Numbered from the stretch's first letter, positions 43,949 through 57,703 are shown. The stretch: DNA of 64,000 bases from Narthecium ossifragum (GCA_963920575.1 OY986972.1:21116083-21180082), one strand, 5' to 3'. The notes: generated from the sequence alone by a model not told the origin. Translations and numbers: made by a program.

Positions 43949-46245
43949 TGTCGCGCCCAGACCCGCGGAAGCCCAACCGGGCCGGGCGACGTGAACCGGA
44001 ACCAAACTAAATGCGAAAATAATAGCGAGGGGTTCCCTCTAACTTACTGGTTTCATTAAACAGTTCATAAGCACCCCTGAATAATACAATAATTTCAAAC
44101 CTCAAAAGATATAATATAATATTCAAAAGCCTCAAAGGGGTTACAACAGTTTATAGATCATACTCCCGTAGGAGACTAACTATAACAAAAGTGTAGAATG
44201 TGATCACCGATCCTCAGACCCCACCAGACGCAGCCGCATCACCAAACACCTGTCCGATAGGGGCTACTGAAGAAGAGCTGGCGCCTGCACCTGCAAAATG
44301 CAGCCCGGGTAGGAGTGAGTATAAAGCTCAGTAGGGTTCTACACTACGCCACACAAAAGGAAGGGGAACACAAGAGTGTCGCCCTCAAGTAAGACCTGGG
44401 TGTACACAGGGGCCCCATAACCCCACCGCGTGTCCCTGAGGCCCACGATCATGGTCTTCCAGCCGAGCTGGTCACATGTCTGGTCACACTCAGTAGCAGG
44501 AAACAACACTGCTGGCCCACAAGCAGGGAACGGCACTGCAGGCGGGAAATAGCACCGCTAAGTAGTCAACCTCTCTACTCAAGGGTCAACACTGTGGAAC
44601 ACGGGCTACACCTCAACATCCGACTCAAGGCCGACACAACCTCTATAATCACCAAGCAACATGTGTACCAGTTTCTAAGCCTATCATCAAGTTTGAGTGG
44701 ACACCACAATTCGAACCGAGTCCTAACTACCCAACCCCGATCCTAGGGCTAAATCCGAGCTTCCAGCCTCGGGACGGCGATCCACAAATCACCCACGCCC
44801 TAACCTTATGCAACTAATGCACAACAAAGAATGCATGCTATGAACATACACAAGCAAGAGAAATAAGCATGTAACAGTATGTCAAGGTAGCATACAAGTC
44901 CAACAGGATCGCTGCAGCGGTACTACCAACCGCTGCCAGCCGATCCGCAGCAGGTCCCGGCATTACGACGGTACCACGACCGTCAACCGCGAACTCCTGC
45001 AACGGGAAGCAATCCCGAAAACCGATGAACAGTAAAATATAATATTATAATCCAAACATATAATATTATATTAAAATACCAAAACATTCTCTACATAGCA
45101 GCTAGTTGACCCCGTCGATCCGATGTCCAAACGAAGTCGGATTCGAGATCCAACATAGACACTAGTAGATCTACATGCTGGGATCAATATATCCAAAACC
45201 GGGAAACATCCAACGGTTTGATTACCGGGAAAACACTAATCAAAACCACTAAAAATAGTCCACAAAACCCCATCAAACAGCTTTGGGATCGATCCAGAAA
45301 ATAGTGGATTGATCCGAAAAATAGTGGATTGATCCGGAATATTTGGATCGATCCAAACAGCTTCATACCAGCTTCAGATCAGTCTCATCGCAGACCACGA
45401 GAAAAATCACCACAATTCGTAGAAAAATCGAAAAAATACAAAATAAGCTGGAATGGAAAGATAACTCAGAGATCTACAACTCTTATTCTCATCCTAACCC
45501 AAGATAATACACGTACCGATCGGAAAATGCGCCGCAAACCGGCTGTTCTTCAAGAACAGCAGAAACCGAAAAATCCGAGATAAAACATGCATAAATCCTA
45601 CTGAAATCTTAACCAAAGTTCATGAAACTTAAACCAGAAATTATACTAAGCAACATGCATCCAACAACACAAGTACAACAAGATCTAACGGCTAGACTAA
45701 GAGAAACCCATTAAACACTCTCGTAGGTAGAACACGTACCGGAAACGCACTTCTCGGTCATTCCCCGCTAAACAGTCACCAACCCAGCTCCAAACCATGC
45801 CAGGGATCTTCCTCACTCTGCCACGGATCCAACGAGCCTTCAAGCTCCCAAAACGGTGGCCGGAGGAGGGAGAAAAGAGGAGAAGAAGGGGCTGCCAGAA
45901 CAGGGGAAACAGAGCCTGCGGGAAGAAGAAGAAGGAAGGAAGAAGGAAGGGAAAGAGAAGAGGAAGAGAAGAGGAAGAAGAGTGAGGGGGAAGGCCGGGG
46001 AAGGTGGGGAAAAAGGGGAGGAGAGCAGAGGAAGTCATCTCTCCTCTGACAGCGGAGAGCGACGGACACGACGGCCGTCCTCGCAAGCTCAACTGCCAAG
46101 CTACAGTACCCGGATCGATCCAAGGCCAAAAAGGATCTATCCAAGACTTGGCTGGATCGATCCAACACTAGTTTGGATCGATACACAAGTCAAAAAACCC
46201 CCTAAACGGATCTAGTCAAACACAATCATCAATCAGAGGCTACAG

Positions 46246-48545
46246 TGTGAGGACCCGTCCCTCCCCTCCTGTGGCTCGCTGTGGACCGCAAGGGCAATTT
46301 GGTAAATTGCACCTTGTCGGCTAGTTCCACACTCGCGCTTGTACACACACTGACCTTGTTTGTGGTAATGTTTGCTTAGGATGGTTAGTGGGACCCGGGA
46401 TCGAAAGATCCGGACTTAGGCTTGAATTCTCGCCTAAGTTTAGCTTTCAGCACACAAAGGATCGATCCTCTCTAGCTAAGAGATCGATCCTCTTGTGCCA
46501 GAAAGTCAAGTGAGATCGTCATGAGGTGATCGATCCTTCCTTGGGTAAGGATCGATCCTTCATAGGTCGGTTCGTTTGCCTATAAAGCAGACGAACCTTC
46601 TTCCCTCAAATCCTTTTGGAAACCCGGCGATTTGAGCTCGGATCTTGGGATTTTCGAAGGCGTTGAGGACGATCCAAGGCCTAGCTGCTTGGATCTAAGC
46701 TGCGTTTGCTCCGGTAGGGATCCTACCGACATCTCTCTTCGGGGTTTTGAGTTTTCCGGTTTGATCTGTGGTTTAATGCTTAGATCTTGTGATTAGCATG
46801 TTGGTTTCTTGTGTTTTAACCGGGTTTGGACTCGTGGGATCCTGATCTATCAGATCCCAGAGTTTCGTGGTTTTTGGTTGTCTCTTCCGGCGGTATTCTT
46901 CGCCGGAAGGACGCCGCGGAACCCATCATGATTGATCTTCCCTTGAGGAAGGATCGATCTTCTGGGTTGGTCATGCTCCGCCCGATGAAGGATCGATCAC
47001 GAGCTTGGTGAGGATCGATCCTGGTTCTTGGGGAGCATGGCTGTCCTTCGTCGCGAAGAGGATCGATCCCCCTGTGAGGAAGGATCGATCACTCGTAGTG
47101 CGATCTGAAGGGTGCTCTTTGTCGCGAAAATGATCGATCCTCCTGAGAGGAAGGATCGATCCTTTTGTCTCGACAGTGAGGCTTTACTCTCTGTTGCTGA
47201 GAGGATCGATCCTACCCTAGGGGATGATCGATCCTTTGGTAGAAGAGAGGGTTTTGACTAGTTTTGCCCAAGGGGCTTTGTATGTTGGTTTTCTTTATTG
47301 TTTTATACCTTGTACATAACATTAAGCATGTTAGCCCTATATAGGGGCAGTGGTGAACCGGGGGAGTGATGACTCCCGGGATGTTTAGAATAAACGGGCG
47401 GGTGGCCCTACTGCTTTCCCTAGCCTCTCACGCCGGCGTTCGCCGAGGGCCACATTACTTGTTGCACATTGTGAACTGTTGTTTGCGGGGTTGTTTCCCG
47501 GTGCAGGTGTTGTGTGGACTGCTGGCGGTTGGTAGTGGTACCACTGCAGCAGTCCTTAGACCTTATTTATCTGTTCACCACCCCGGGCCGGCAGGGTGCC
47601 GTGCCCAGACCTTGTATTTATATCATCACATCCTGCTGCATGCTTACATGTATCTTTTCTGCGCATGTTCATAGCATGCATTGTGTTGTGCATTAGTTGC
47701 ATCTGTTAGGGCGTTGTCGATCCGGGGCTTCCGGGTAGCCCGGATCTATCTCTTAGGACCGTGCGGGTAGCTTGGTCCAGGACTCGATTTGTAGTATTCA
47801 GTCTTTTCGATGATAGGGTTAGTTGGACATGAATACTGTTGTGCTTGATGTTTAGAGGTCGTGTCAGCCTTGAGCCAAGTCGTGGTGTAGCCGGTACCCA
47901 ATCCTTCTAGAACTCTTGGGTGGCAGGTGTGACTACCCAGCGGTGCTACCCGCCGACAGTGCCCAGGATCCTGTCGTGAGTTGGCAGTGCCGTTTCCTGT
48001 CTTACTGAGTGTGACCCAGTGTGTGACCAGTTCGCTGGAAGACCACGACTGGGGCTCTCAGGGGTATTCGGTGGGGTTATGGGACCCCTGTGATACACCT
48101 AGGCTTTGCTTGGGGACGACACTGTTGTGTTCCCTTCCTTTGTGAGTGTCGTAGTGTAGTGTCCCTGCTGAGCTTAGTGCTCACACCTACCCGGGCTGCG
48201 TTTTGCAGGTGCTGGCGCTAGCTCTTCTTCGGTTGCCCCTACCGGGCAGGTGTTCGGTGACGTGGCGGCGTCTGGCGGAGCTTGAGGAGCTGTGATCTGT
48301 CCGTGTACACCTTGGTTAGATAGTCTCCTACGGGAGCGATTTTGTATAACATTCCCTGTTTGAGGATTTGTACTATATTCCAGCTTTGTGTGTTGAGCTT
48401 TATAATTGTTGTTTATTACAGGATGATTATGCTTATTAGGGTAACCACTACGATTAGAGGGAAATCTCGCCAAATTTCCGCAGTAGGTTAAGTTCCGGTT
48501 CGCGTCGCCCGGCCCGGTTGGGCCTACGCGGGTCGGGGCGCGACA
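46246..48545 (+). mobile_element. Inner Tekay/Del-type solo LTR, 2300 bp
   Basis: Runs from TGTGAGGACCCGTCCCTCC to GGGGCGCGACA inside the outer LTR. CAGTGTG spans both junctions. This can be read as a GTGTG target duplication with slippage loss of four bases on the left, but the exact duplication is unresolved. It carries GATCGATC arrays at 46459-46560 and 46930-47240. Many frames with Asp-Arg-Ser words are products of these arrays. Confidence 0.88.
46930..47240. repeat. GGATCGATCC palindrome array
   Basis: About ten GATCGATC words, several paired with complementary spacers, for example GGATCGATCCTACCC and GGGGATGATCGATCC near 47210. Same arrangement as 35825-36135 but on the opposite strand relative to the window. 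Confidence 0.9.
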
Positions 48546-48670
48546 GTGTGCACCCGCGGGTGTGAAACAAACCGACAATGCATAATTTACCAAATTACCC
48601 TTGCGGTCCACAATGAGCTACGGGCCCGACCCAGGCGGTTGGCCCAGGAATGGAGGGACAGGTCCTCACA

Positions 48671-49435
48671 TGATGCCTCCTCGTCTCCAACGTCGCCATC
48701 TTTCTCTCCCGAACACCCTCCTTCCCGCCGGTGATCGCGCATCTCCGGAGGCGGAGGTGATCGTGTTGCCGCCGAGCGTTGAGCGAACGTTGAGGTTGGA
48801 GACGAGCGAACGTCGAGGTTGAGGGAGAGACGAGGAGAGAGAGAGCGGGGGGGAAGAGAGAGAGAGAGATAGAGGTGGGAGAGAGAGAGAGGGATTCGAT
48901 GGAGAGAGAGAGTCGAGAAGAGAGAGACGGAAGAGAGAGAGAGGTCTAGGAGAGAGGCGGGAGAGAGAGAGAGAGGAGAGAGAGAAGACCAGGTGGAGAG
49001 GGAAAGATGGGTGGAGAGAGAAAGATGGTTGGGGAGAGAGAAGACCACGTGGAGAGAAAGAGAAGACCAGGTGGAGAGAGAGAGAGCAACTATAATATGA
49101 ATTCCTTATTCATGGGAGAAAATCCTTACTTATGTGAGAAATTCATAGGCTAAGTAAGAAATTCCTCACATAAGTAGGGAATTCATAAGATAAGTATGGA
49201 ATTCATAAGCTAAGAGTAAGGAATTTATAGTCTAAGTAAGGAATTCCTCGCGTAACTAAGGAATTCCTGACTCTTACTTATTGTCTAAGAACCTCTCTCT
49301 CTGTCCTCCGGACTCTCTCTCCTCAACCTCTCTCTCTCCTCCGTCCCCACTCTCTCTCCCACCTCTATCTCTCTCCTCCGTCCCCACTCTATCTCCCAGC
49401 TCTATCTCTCTCTCTTCCGTCACCAACTAATGGTG
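48671..49435. repeat. Second GA/GAATTC/CT fold-back repeat
   Basis: A GA arm (about 48828-49090), a GAATTC-type tandem core (49098-49290) with units like CTAAGTAAGGAATTCCTC, and a CT arm (49293-49435). The outermost 170 bp also contain inverted words (CCTCGTCTCCAACGT and GTTGGAGACGAGCGAACG). Related to 38035-38960. Confidence 0.8.
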
Positions 49436-50592
49436 TGAGAGAAATTTAATTAAATATACCATAACCTCCACCGGGTACTAGAAGCGTAAGAAGTTTTTGC
49501 CGTATTGGACCTCTGATGTCCACTTTTGGCGGAATGAGACCCTCCAAAGTTTTTTTGCAACAGAGGACCCTAAATCATATTAATTCCCCTTTTACCCCTT
49601 CTATGCAACAGCCTCCATCCCATGGATGGCTATGCCACATGACGTAGCATGGCCATCCTGTTTTCCTTTTCAACTCATCATCACCTCCGCGTTTAATGGC
49701 AGGAATTTGGGGTTAAAAAAAGAAAAAACCTCCGATTGCATTTAATGCGACGGGATGTGTATTCCCCAAGCCTCCTCCTCTCTCCAGCTGGGCATGGCTC
49801 CTCCCTTCATCTTCTCTTCTCCCTCTCCACTGCCTCCTCTTCGCTTCTCCCTTTCGAGTCTTATCCCTTATTCTTTCATCTCTCATCCTTTTCCACTGCC
49901 TCATCTCCTCCCTTTCCACTGCCTCCTCTTCTCTTTTCTGTTTCCACTCTTCTCCATTATTCTTCCATCTCTCCTCCCTTTCCACTACCTCTACTGCCTT
50001 CTCTTCTCTTCTCCCTTTTCACTCTTCTCTCTTATTCTTTCATCTCTCATTTCTTTCCACTGCCTCCTATTCTCTACCTTAGGACGTCTCAGTTTTCTCG
50101 CCTTCTAACGCATCCCACACTGTCTCAATTCGAACAGCGACGTCTCGTTGTTAGAGCCAGCAGTTATTCCTCACATATTGGGTGCAATTGATCTGAACAC
50201 ACATATTGAACCATGTCCCAGCGGAGACAAAGAATTATCTCAACTGGTCCAAGAGATAACGATTAACGGACTCACAACGGAGGTCGAGGGGTAAGTTATA
50301 GAAGCATGGGTATAATTATAAAATGCGTGTGTATAAAATTCTACATACGTGTTTGAACTTATTTTCATGAGTATTTATAGGCTACGCACGTGTACAAAAT
50401 TTATGAAAGTGTACGCGGTTTACATGCTTTTCGCGAGTATTACTAGCTCACACACGTGTTCATGCACGCGTATAAATTGGAACACGTGTATGTTTTGGTC
50501 TTTTTACGAGTACTGATTTTTAAACTCCTTATACACGCAATCATGAAGACGGATCTGCTTTCGACACGTATGACCCATACGAGGAAATATAT
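49436..50592. other. Gene-free stretch: CT-rich block and ACGTGT-rich block
   Basis: 49735-50100 is CT-rich low-complexity DNA giving serine/leucine/proline frames on both reading directions. 50290-50540 contains repeated ACACGTGTA or ACGCGTGTAT words spaced 40-60 bp. No gene recognised. Confidence 0.5.
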
Positions 50593-53500
50593 TGTCACAC
50601 CCGACCCAGAAAACCCATCCGGGCTGGAACGTGAAGGTCCTAAACTGATTTCTAAAATCGAACGGCGAGAGTCTCCCCGGTATTTCCTCAATTTGAACCC
50701 TGTGCAGTTTACAATTTCACCACAAATTTAAAACTATAAATAAAATAATTCTAAATTCAACATTAATATAATTCTACTATTATCATCTCACTTACTGACA
50801 CAGGTTCTCGTACAACGTATATTTATACAATAATTCCACCAACTCTCATCACATAAATTAATATATATAATCAAATCCTCGAAGAGGGAAATTATACATT
50901 TAATCAAACTGCAGATGTACAATTATTAACAGAAGGGAAAACTCCAGGATCGTCAAGTACTCCTCGAAACTCTAAGTCCACGATCACCTCGAGAATGGCG
51001 CGCCAACGCCCAGAAGATCACCTGAAAGGAAAGGACTGCATCGACCTGCATCGCCAATGCAGCCCAGGTAGGTTCTACGCTATTCTACGTCACACTGAAG
51101 GGAGGAAAACAACAACTGTTTTGTCTCTCCGCCTAAGTCTAAGGAATGCCAAGGGTCCCATAACCCTATTGATGTTCCAAGGGCTCCCGTCATTAACCTC
51201 TCTTTTGAATATGTTACCAAGATCACCCTAAGCACCAACAGGGGAACATTACCATGCGGGATCACTCTTACCCAAGAACAAACGAGAGGAAACAAAGACT
51301 ACGGGCTCTTGTCCAGGTACCACCCTGCCCAGTCATACCATCTCTCGCGGGGACACACTTGTCAGGGAATGCATCGACATCCATCCTTAGCACTTGGCCT
51401 TGGAGAAACAACACGACCTCTAAACCTCAACAACAATATTCCAATCCTACTAACTAATAATCCTCGAATAATATCAAACATAATCATTGATGACAATCAC
51501 GTCTTAATCCTCGACTACCCCAAACCCCGGTCCTAGGGTTAGATCCGGGCTACCCGAGAACCCCGAATCAACGATCGAATCCATCGCCTACCACCTAGCC
51601 TTAATGCTTTTAATGCAAGCAAATGCATGCAATACTCACGCGCACAGAGATACAGAAATATAAGCATGCAACAGTATGACATACAGAATACAAGCCTAGG
51701 CATAGCCTACGGCTCGCCAAGGGGTAAACATGCATAAAGTAGATAAAGGTCTAAACCGTAATAATCTAATATTATAACGGCGCCCACGGGCCGTAAACAA
51801 GAAACAACATATTCCATCGAAATTTCGGCATTACGACGGCGTCCGCAGCCGTCAACCATAATTTCTACAACGGGGCACAACCCCGGCCACGCAATCATCA
51901 ATCAACAACAAATATAATAAACAACACTATGGCATCACTTCGGCTCATTCAGTTATCTAAGCATCCCAAGGGGCGTGACTCCCTTGGTTCAACCATAAAT
52001 AAGTAAACCGGACACACAGCCGACCCTAGGCTTAAGCATCATATACAAGTACGTAATCAAAATGATTAACATGAAGCCATGACAATTAAATATGGAGCAA
52101 ATGGCATTTAACTAAGCTTGTAAGTGAATGCAAACCTGAAATCACAGGAATTAAATAGAGGAGAGCAAATGACACTAAAGAGTAATAATAACATTATGTA
52201 CGGGGACAACAACACAATCAACAAATCGGACGTAGAAATCAACAAACCAAACTGAGTAAAGCCAGCGAATCGAAACGGCAGGAATCCATGTAAAAACAAG
52301 GAGTTAAGCAAGCATCATATGCATACATCCTAGTCCATGGGTTCTCATCGTCACATACACAGACACCAACCGTTCAAAGAACCCAAACCCAGTCAATTTC
52401 TACAGAAGATGGAAACTAAGCCTGACCTCGACCTCAGCCAAGCTATCAGCCATCGGCTTCCCCGATATCGAGGGTTTAAACCCACAAAACCTATCAAATC
52501 TAGCTTGTAAATACTAGATGTTACTAAGAACATCAATTAAAGGTATTAGGTGAATTAAGCATGTAGGACTCAAATACCTAACCATATGTGATTCACAAAA
52601 TGTAAAGGCTAATTAGGAGAAAGTTATCAACTACGAAAATAAGCTGATAATCCATGCAATTATCCGTCAAATTCCAACCAACTAAACATGATAGTCCTAA
52701 CCAATGCTAGGAATACCAACTGCATGTATCTCGAAGGATTAAACAGGGTAAAACATCGAAAATCCACTAAAAGGCTAAATCCCGGATTGCTACAGTAAAC
52801 CCTAGTTAGAGGCGATGATATCTCATCAATTTGACGTCCAAACGACGTCGAATTGGAAATTAAACTTGGGAAAATGCATATTAGCATAATAGGAACATGC
52901 AGCCCAAGAATTGGATTAATCTCATGGCTAATCTTCCCGGAATTCACTAATCAGTTCACTAACTTTGGTCTCGTCGCAGATCCGAAGAAAAATCACCATA
53001 AATCGTAAAAAAACTCCAAAAATTATGAAATCAGCGGAAATTGAAAGTAGATTCGATGATCTACAACTTTCATCTTGAAAGTTACACGAGATCATACTTA
53101 CACATCTCAGAAATCGGGCACGAACCCGACTGTTAATCAAAGAACAGAGCATCGACGGAAATCCGAAAAAAAACATGTAAAACTCCAGCTAAAATCGAAA
53201 ACAAATCACATGAGAGGTAGATAAGATGCTAGGCAAGCTTATAGGAACTAATTAGCACAAAGAAATCCACAACCCATCAAACCAAACCCTAGATCTAGCT
53301 TAACCTAAATATCAAGGTAGAAACCCTACCTCAAACGCCAATTCCGTCTTCAATCCTTGCTAATCCGCCGTCCTCAGTCGCCTTTTCCGTCTCCAGCTCG
53401 TCGGAGCACCGCCGGGGGTCCTCCCACATCCGCTGTCGTCGTCGGAGAAGGAGGAGATATGCCGCGGAAGAGAGAGAGGGGAGGAAGGAGAAGGAGAAGA

Positions 53501-54003
53501 GGGTCGTCGCCGTCGTCTCTGGTTCGTCGGGGAAAGGAGAGGGGCGCCGCGGGAGAGAGGGAGGAAGGGAAGAAGAGAGACCGTCGGGCGCGGGGAAGAG
53601 CAGGGGAAGAAAAGAGGAAAAAGACAAGAAAGAAGGAAAAATAAAGGAAAAAGAGAGAGATAGAAAGGGGTTAAGTCACTTAAGTGGCTTAGCCGGTTCA
53701 GACGTGCCAATTGATTGGATTGGATCCGATTTGACTCCAAATTGCGATCTCGTCGCAATCTCGTCCGGATCTGTCGATCCCGAACGCTCCTACTGGATCT
53801 ATTCAATCACGTACATCAATCAAGGTCGTGTGTGCACTACGCGGGTGTGAAACCGACCACCAGGGCGCAATTTTACCAAATTGCCCCTGGAGTCCAAAAG
53901 CAGCGATGCAATCAACCGATCGCAAAGAAAAGACAACCGGGCCAACCCAACCAAGCCAGACCCTCGACCTACCGCGGTCGGACCGGGTTGGAGGAACGGG
54001 TCC
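50593..54003 (-). repeat. Tekay/Del-type LTR, interrupted by the Athila element
   Basis: Starts TGTCACACCCGACCCAG and runs 3.4 kb to GGGTGTGAAACCGACC, TTTTACCAAATTGCCC and GGAACGGGTCC. The last few bases of the LTR (TCACA) are replaced by the TGATAAG start of Athila at 54004 and should reappear beyond the window. It has the family's middle blocks (GCGTGACTCCC TTGGTTCAACC near 51965) but few GATCGATC words, so it is a divergent subfamily. Confidence 0.8.
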
Positions 54004-55543
54004 TGATAAGTCACAAAATATATACAATTCACCCTCTTAACTTAGCTTTGTTAGCTCTAGAGCAATGCATTTCTAATAAATTTCATGGAGTTTTAGGTAC
54101 AAACACTCCCAAGACGACTTGGATCGAATTTGGTGTAAAAAGGGCATCAAGAGCACAAGTTGAAAAGTCCATCGGATCAATCCCACAATCCATGCGGATT
54201 GATCTGTTGGTATTCCAGAAAGCAAATATTGAGGGAATCAATCCACCCAGAATAAAGGATGGACCCCAACATCGCTGATAAGGCGTAAGTAATGACCCAG
54301 ATTTGATCCAATGGAAGTAAGCCAAGTTGGAGAGAGATTTAATAAAGGTTTTTAACCCAAAAGAGGCCAGCTGGACAAGGGGGACAGCAAGAACAGCTGG
54401 CTAGATAGCCAGCTTGACAGCCAGCTGGACGTGGGCCAGGGACAGCCAGCTGACAGCCAAGGACCCTCTCTTGGAGAGGGGGTCTCGTGGGCTCTCTGGG
54501 GGGGGGCTGGTTGGCTGCCTCTTGGAGGCTCTCTTGGGCTGGTTCTTGGGAGAGAAGAAGGAGGTTCTCTAACCCTAGAAGGAGGATAGAAACCCATCTC
54601 AAGGGGAGGCATGAAGGGAGGATCATCTCCAACCTCCATGGATCCATCTAAGATGAGTAGCTAGCTTCCTTTCTCTTGAGATTTCCATGTAGTTGTAGGA
54701 ATCTTTTGTAGTTTTCTTAGGGATTTTTGATGTGTAATCTTTGGGGATGATCTATTGTATGGTTTGAGCATGATTTCTCTATCTTTTGTAATGTTATCTT
54801 ATTGTTGAATGGATGAATGCCCTTTATTGGTATGAGTTAGAAGCTTGTGCATGATGGGTGTTTGTTGTTATGCCCCAATGAGTTGGATGTGCTAGAAACA
54901 CATCCAATTACATTGGGAGGATATATAGCCCTAGATTGGAATTTAGGGATGCTAAAACCATCCCTATCCCTCTAATTAGGGAGTCCATTCTATCCCTTTA
55001 TTGCATTGGATTCGAGGTGCTAGAACCATCTCAATCCAATGCCCGATTCCATACAATACCTTTTTCTTGCGACGAATCGATCTTAATCGAAGGTTCGTTA
55101 GCAACGATAGAAGTTAATCACTCATTCGTCGACTTTGTGAATGTGATTATTCCGACGGATGATTCTAAGCCAACTTCCATTGAGCGATAAGTGAGGCTAA
55201 CCACCCCCTTGTTGACTTCTAGATTTCGATCGTCCCAATTGGATTATGCACATTAATTCCTTAGGAGGCTACACTAGAACCTACAATGAAATGGAAGTCC
55301 CAAGGCTTCTCCATATTAGTTTTATTTCCCTTTACATAGTTAATTACTTTAATCATCATTAATCCAAAACCCAAATTATTTTAGCTATTGTTGGACATTA
55401 TCTATCGAGTACGTTAGTCAATTCTCATTTCCCTGTGGATCGACCCGGACTCCCGCTAACTACGTAGTAGTTAGTTAGGATTCGGTAAATTTTGTAGTCA
55501 CGACGCCCTAGTCACTTTTACGACGAGTGGTTAAGGCGCGTCA
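54004..55543 (+). repeat. 5' LTR of the Athila element
   Basis: 1540 bp from TGATAAGTCACAAAATATAT to GGCGCGTCA, followed by AGATT and the primer site. It contains GGATCAATCC/GGATTGATC words at about 54172-54250 and runs of (CAGCTGGA) near 54365-54450 forming a GCTGG-rich duplicated block. Confidence 0.9.
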
Positions 55544-55549
55544 AGATTT

Positions 55550-55567
55550 TGGCGCCGTTGCCGGGGA
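55550..55567 (+). promoter_or_regulatory. Primer binding site for tRNA-Asp
   Basis: TGGCGCCGTTGCCGGGGA, the same primer site as in the minus-strand gag-pro element at 11734-11717, supporting a common lineage. Confidence 0.92.
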
Positions 55568-55909
55568 TTTGATGAGTTGAATTTCTTACTGGATAAATTT
55601 CTTCCTTCAATTAGGTTGCTTTACTTTCTTTTATTACAAAATACCAAAAATAGAACGTTGCTTATATTGTTATATCTTTTTGTGCTTGTAGGTGAAGCTT
55701 CCGAGCGGCGAAGCGACTCATCTACGGACGAAGATACAAAGTTCTTGGACCAACCCACTGTAATGTATCTCTTACCTTGTATGGTCCAAATTCCCCTATG
55801 AATGAATGAGTGATGATCATGACCTGGATATCACATTGCAAGCATTCTTAGACTCTAGGAAATCTTCAAACGTATTCTTGCATAAGGAATCACCACCTTC
55901 GCAAGCCAT

Positions 55910-57703
55910 GGATAATCCCAACCCGGACCCCAATCCCAATGCCAATCCCCATCCCGGACCGTAGGAGTATGAGGGATTATTATGTCCCTACTACATTTGC
56001 ACCTACATCGGGCATACAACAACCCGTTGTTCAAGCCACACACTACTAGTTTATGCCTCAATTACTTCAATTCCTTCCAAACTTTCACGGCTTGAGTAAT
56101 GAGGACCCTTACTATCACCTAGAAGATTTTCTTGAAAAGAGCTCCACGGTCAAGATTCCAAACTTTACCGAGGATGTAATGAGATTGAAATTATTTCCAT
56201 TTACCTTGAAGGGCAAAGCCAAGCATTGGTTAGGATCCCTTGAGCCCCAAACGATCACCACATGGGACCAATTACAAAGTGCTTTTCTAGAAAAATTCTT
56301 CCCTATAGCAAAGACTCATGAAATGAGGACCCAAATAGCAACCTTTCGTCAAGTAGATGATGAACCTTTTCATGATGCTTGGGATAGGTTTAAAGAGCTT
56401 ATTAGGAAATGCCCACACCATCAAATTCCAAAGTGGTCTCTTGTCGATTATTTTTACAATGTCCTTAGAATACGTCATCAACAAGACGTAGACACCGCTT
56501 GTGGTGGGGTGTTCATGACAAATCCATATGAGGACTCATGGGTTCTATTTGGAAAGCTTGCCATTAATTTCCAAAACCATGCCTTCACTTCAAGAAATGT
56601 TTGGGATACTTCCAATCCTAAGGGACAATCCAACTCTAGAGGAGTTTTAGAGTTATCCGAAGCCACCCGTGTAGCACAACAAATTGATACTCTAAGTAGA
56701 AAATTTGATCAAGTTCTTGCTCATTCTTTGAATCAAATTCCTACTCCTCCTTCTTCATCGAGTTACCCACTCAATTCTCCATCATTGGGAGAACTTTGCT
56801 TTCTATGTTCGACTCCCGGCCACGTAGTTACCGATTGCCATTTGGCATGTGAGTATCTGGAGCTCATGCAAGAGCATATCAATGCGGTCTTCAATCAATC
56901 CAAGCCTACTTATGACCCTTACTCAAATACGTACAATCCCGGTCTTAGGGATCATCCAAATTTTTCATAGAGAAATCCCGGCCAACAACCTCCAAATACA
57001 TACAATTCTAGGCCTCCGATTGTGGGCAATCAAGCCCCAAGCTATCCTCCTAGGTATCAAGCGCCATATCCTTCTAACCAACCTCCACAAAATCAAACCA
57101 CCTACCGGCCACCTCAAACTCCTCATGCATATCCACCTCAAGTGTCAAGTTATCCTCAATCATCTCATCCTCCAAATTGGAATCAAAAGCCACCTGGGCC
57201 TTCCCCATACCAAGCTCCCTATCAAGCCCATCAAGCTCCTCAAGCTCCGAAACGTGATCCTTCTATTGAGGAAAGACTTCTCAAGGCCTTGGATTCTTTT
57301 GAGTCAAGCACCCAACTTTTACATTCTCATTCCCAATCCATTGCAAAGTTGGAAGTGCAAATAGACCAATACTATGGCAAGAAGGGAGGAGGGTCGACTT
57401 CCTAGTCAACTCATAGCAAACCCTAAAGGCCAACATCATGTCGATTCCACTCACGAGGAAGTGCAAGCGGTCACTACCCTCCGGAGTGGAAAGATTTTTC
57501 CTAATGTTGAGATGTCCAAAGACACCATATTAGAGCAAGAGCATGAACCTCATTTGTCTACTTCAATGAAAGACTCTCAAGCATCACCTCATCATGCCCC
57601 TCATGATTCTTCAAGTCCATTACCATCTTTCAAGGAAACTGAACCTATCTTACTCGATCCTTTACCAACCAACGCATACATTCCTAAGGCTCCATACCCT
57701 TAA
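55910..57703 (+). pseudogene. Athila gag
   Basis: Possible start at 55910 (MDNPNPDPNPN), with a stop soon after. The capsid core (56053-56967) has LPNFHGLSNEDPYYHLEDF, LKLFPFTLKGKAKHWLGSL, TTWDQLQSAFLEKFFPIAKT and KCPHHQIPKWSLVDYFYNVL. The knuckle is CFLCSTPGHVVTDC, followed by YSNTYNPGLRDHPNFS. A stop at 56968 replaces what is Trp in the other copy's context. A proline/glutamine-rich stretch continues in frame to 57405, then a frameshift near 57375 leads to REEGRLPSQ and AVTTLRSGK. A stop at 57701 separates gag from protease. It would form the particle shell. Confidence 0.88.

Larger units (their letters stand above)
43949..48670 (-). repeat. Outer Tekay/Del-type LTR, split by a second LTR
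   Basis: Left piece 43949-46245 (starts TGTCGCGCCCAGACCC) and right piece 48546-48670 (ends GGTCCTCACA). The right piece completes the LTR 5' end that the left piece lacks. It contains GGATCGATCC-type words at about 45288-45358 and 46113-46183. Flanks TGACGC and TGATGC may be a decayed duplication. No internal domain, so it is probably a solo LTR. Confidence 0.82.

Noticed and set aside
46930..47240. Regularly spaced short repeats that look CRISPR-like
   Set aside because: Repeats are only 8-10 bp, spacers are themselves complementary, and the setting is a plant LTR with no cas genes.
50290..50540. A G-box-rich promoter (ACACGTGT words)
   Set aside because: The words are spread through a degenerate repeat with no downstream gene; the next feature is an LTR on the other strand.
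55577..55801. A small gene just after the Athila primer site
   Set aside because: Leader region of the retrotransposon; no conserved domain and not kept in the other copy.
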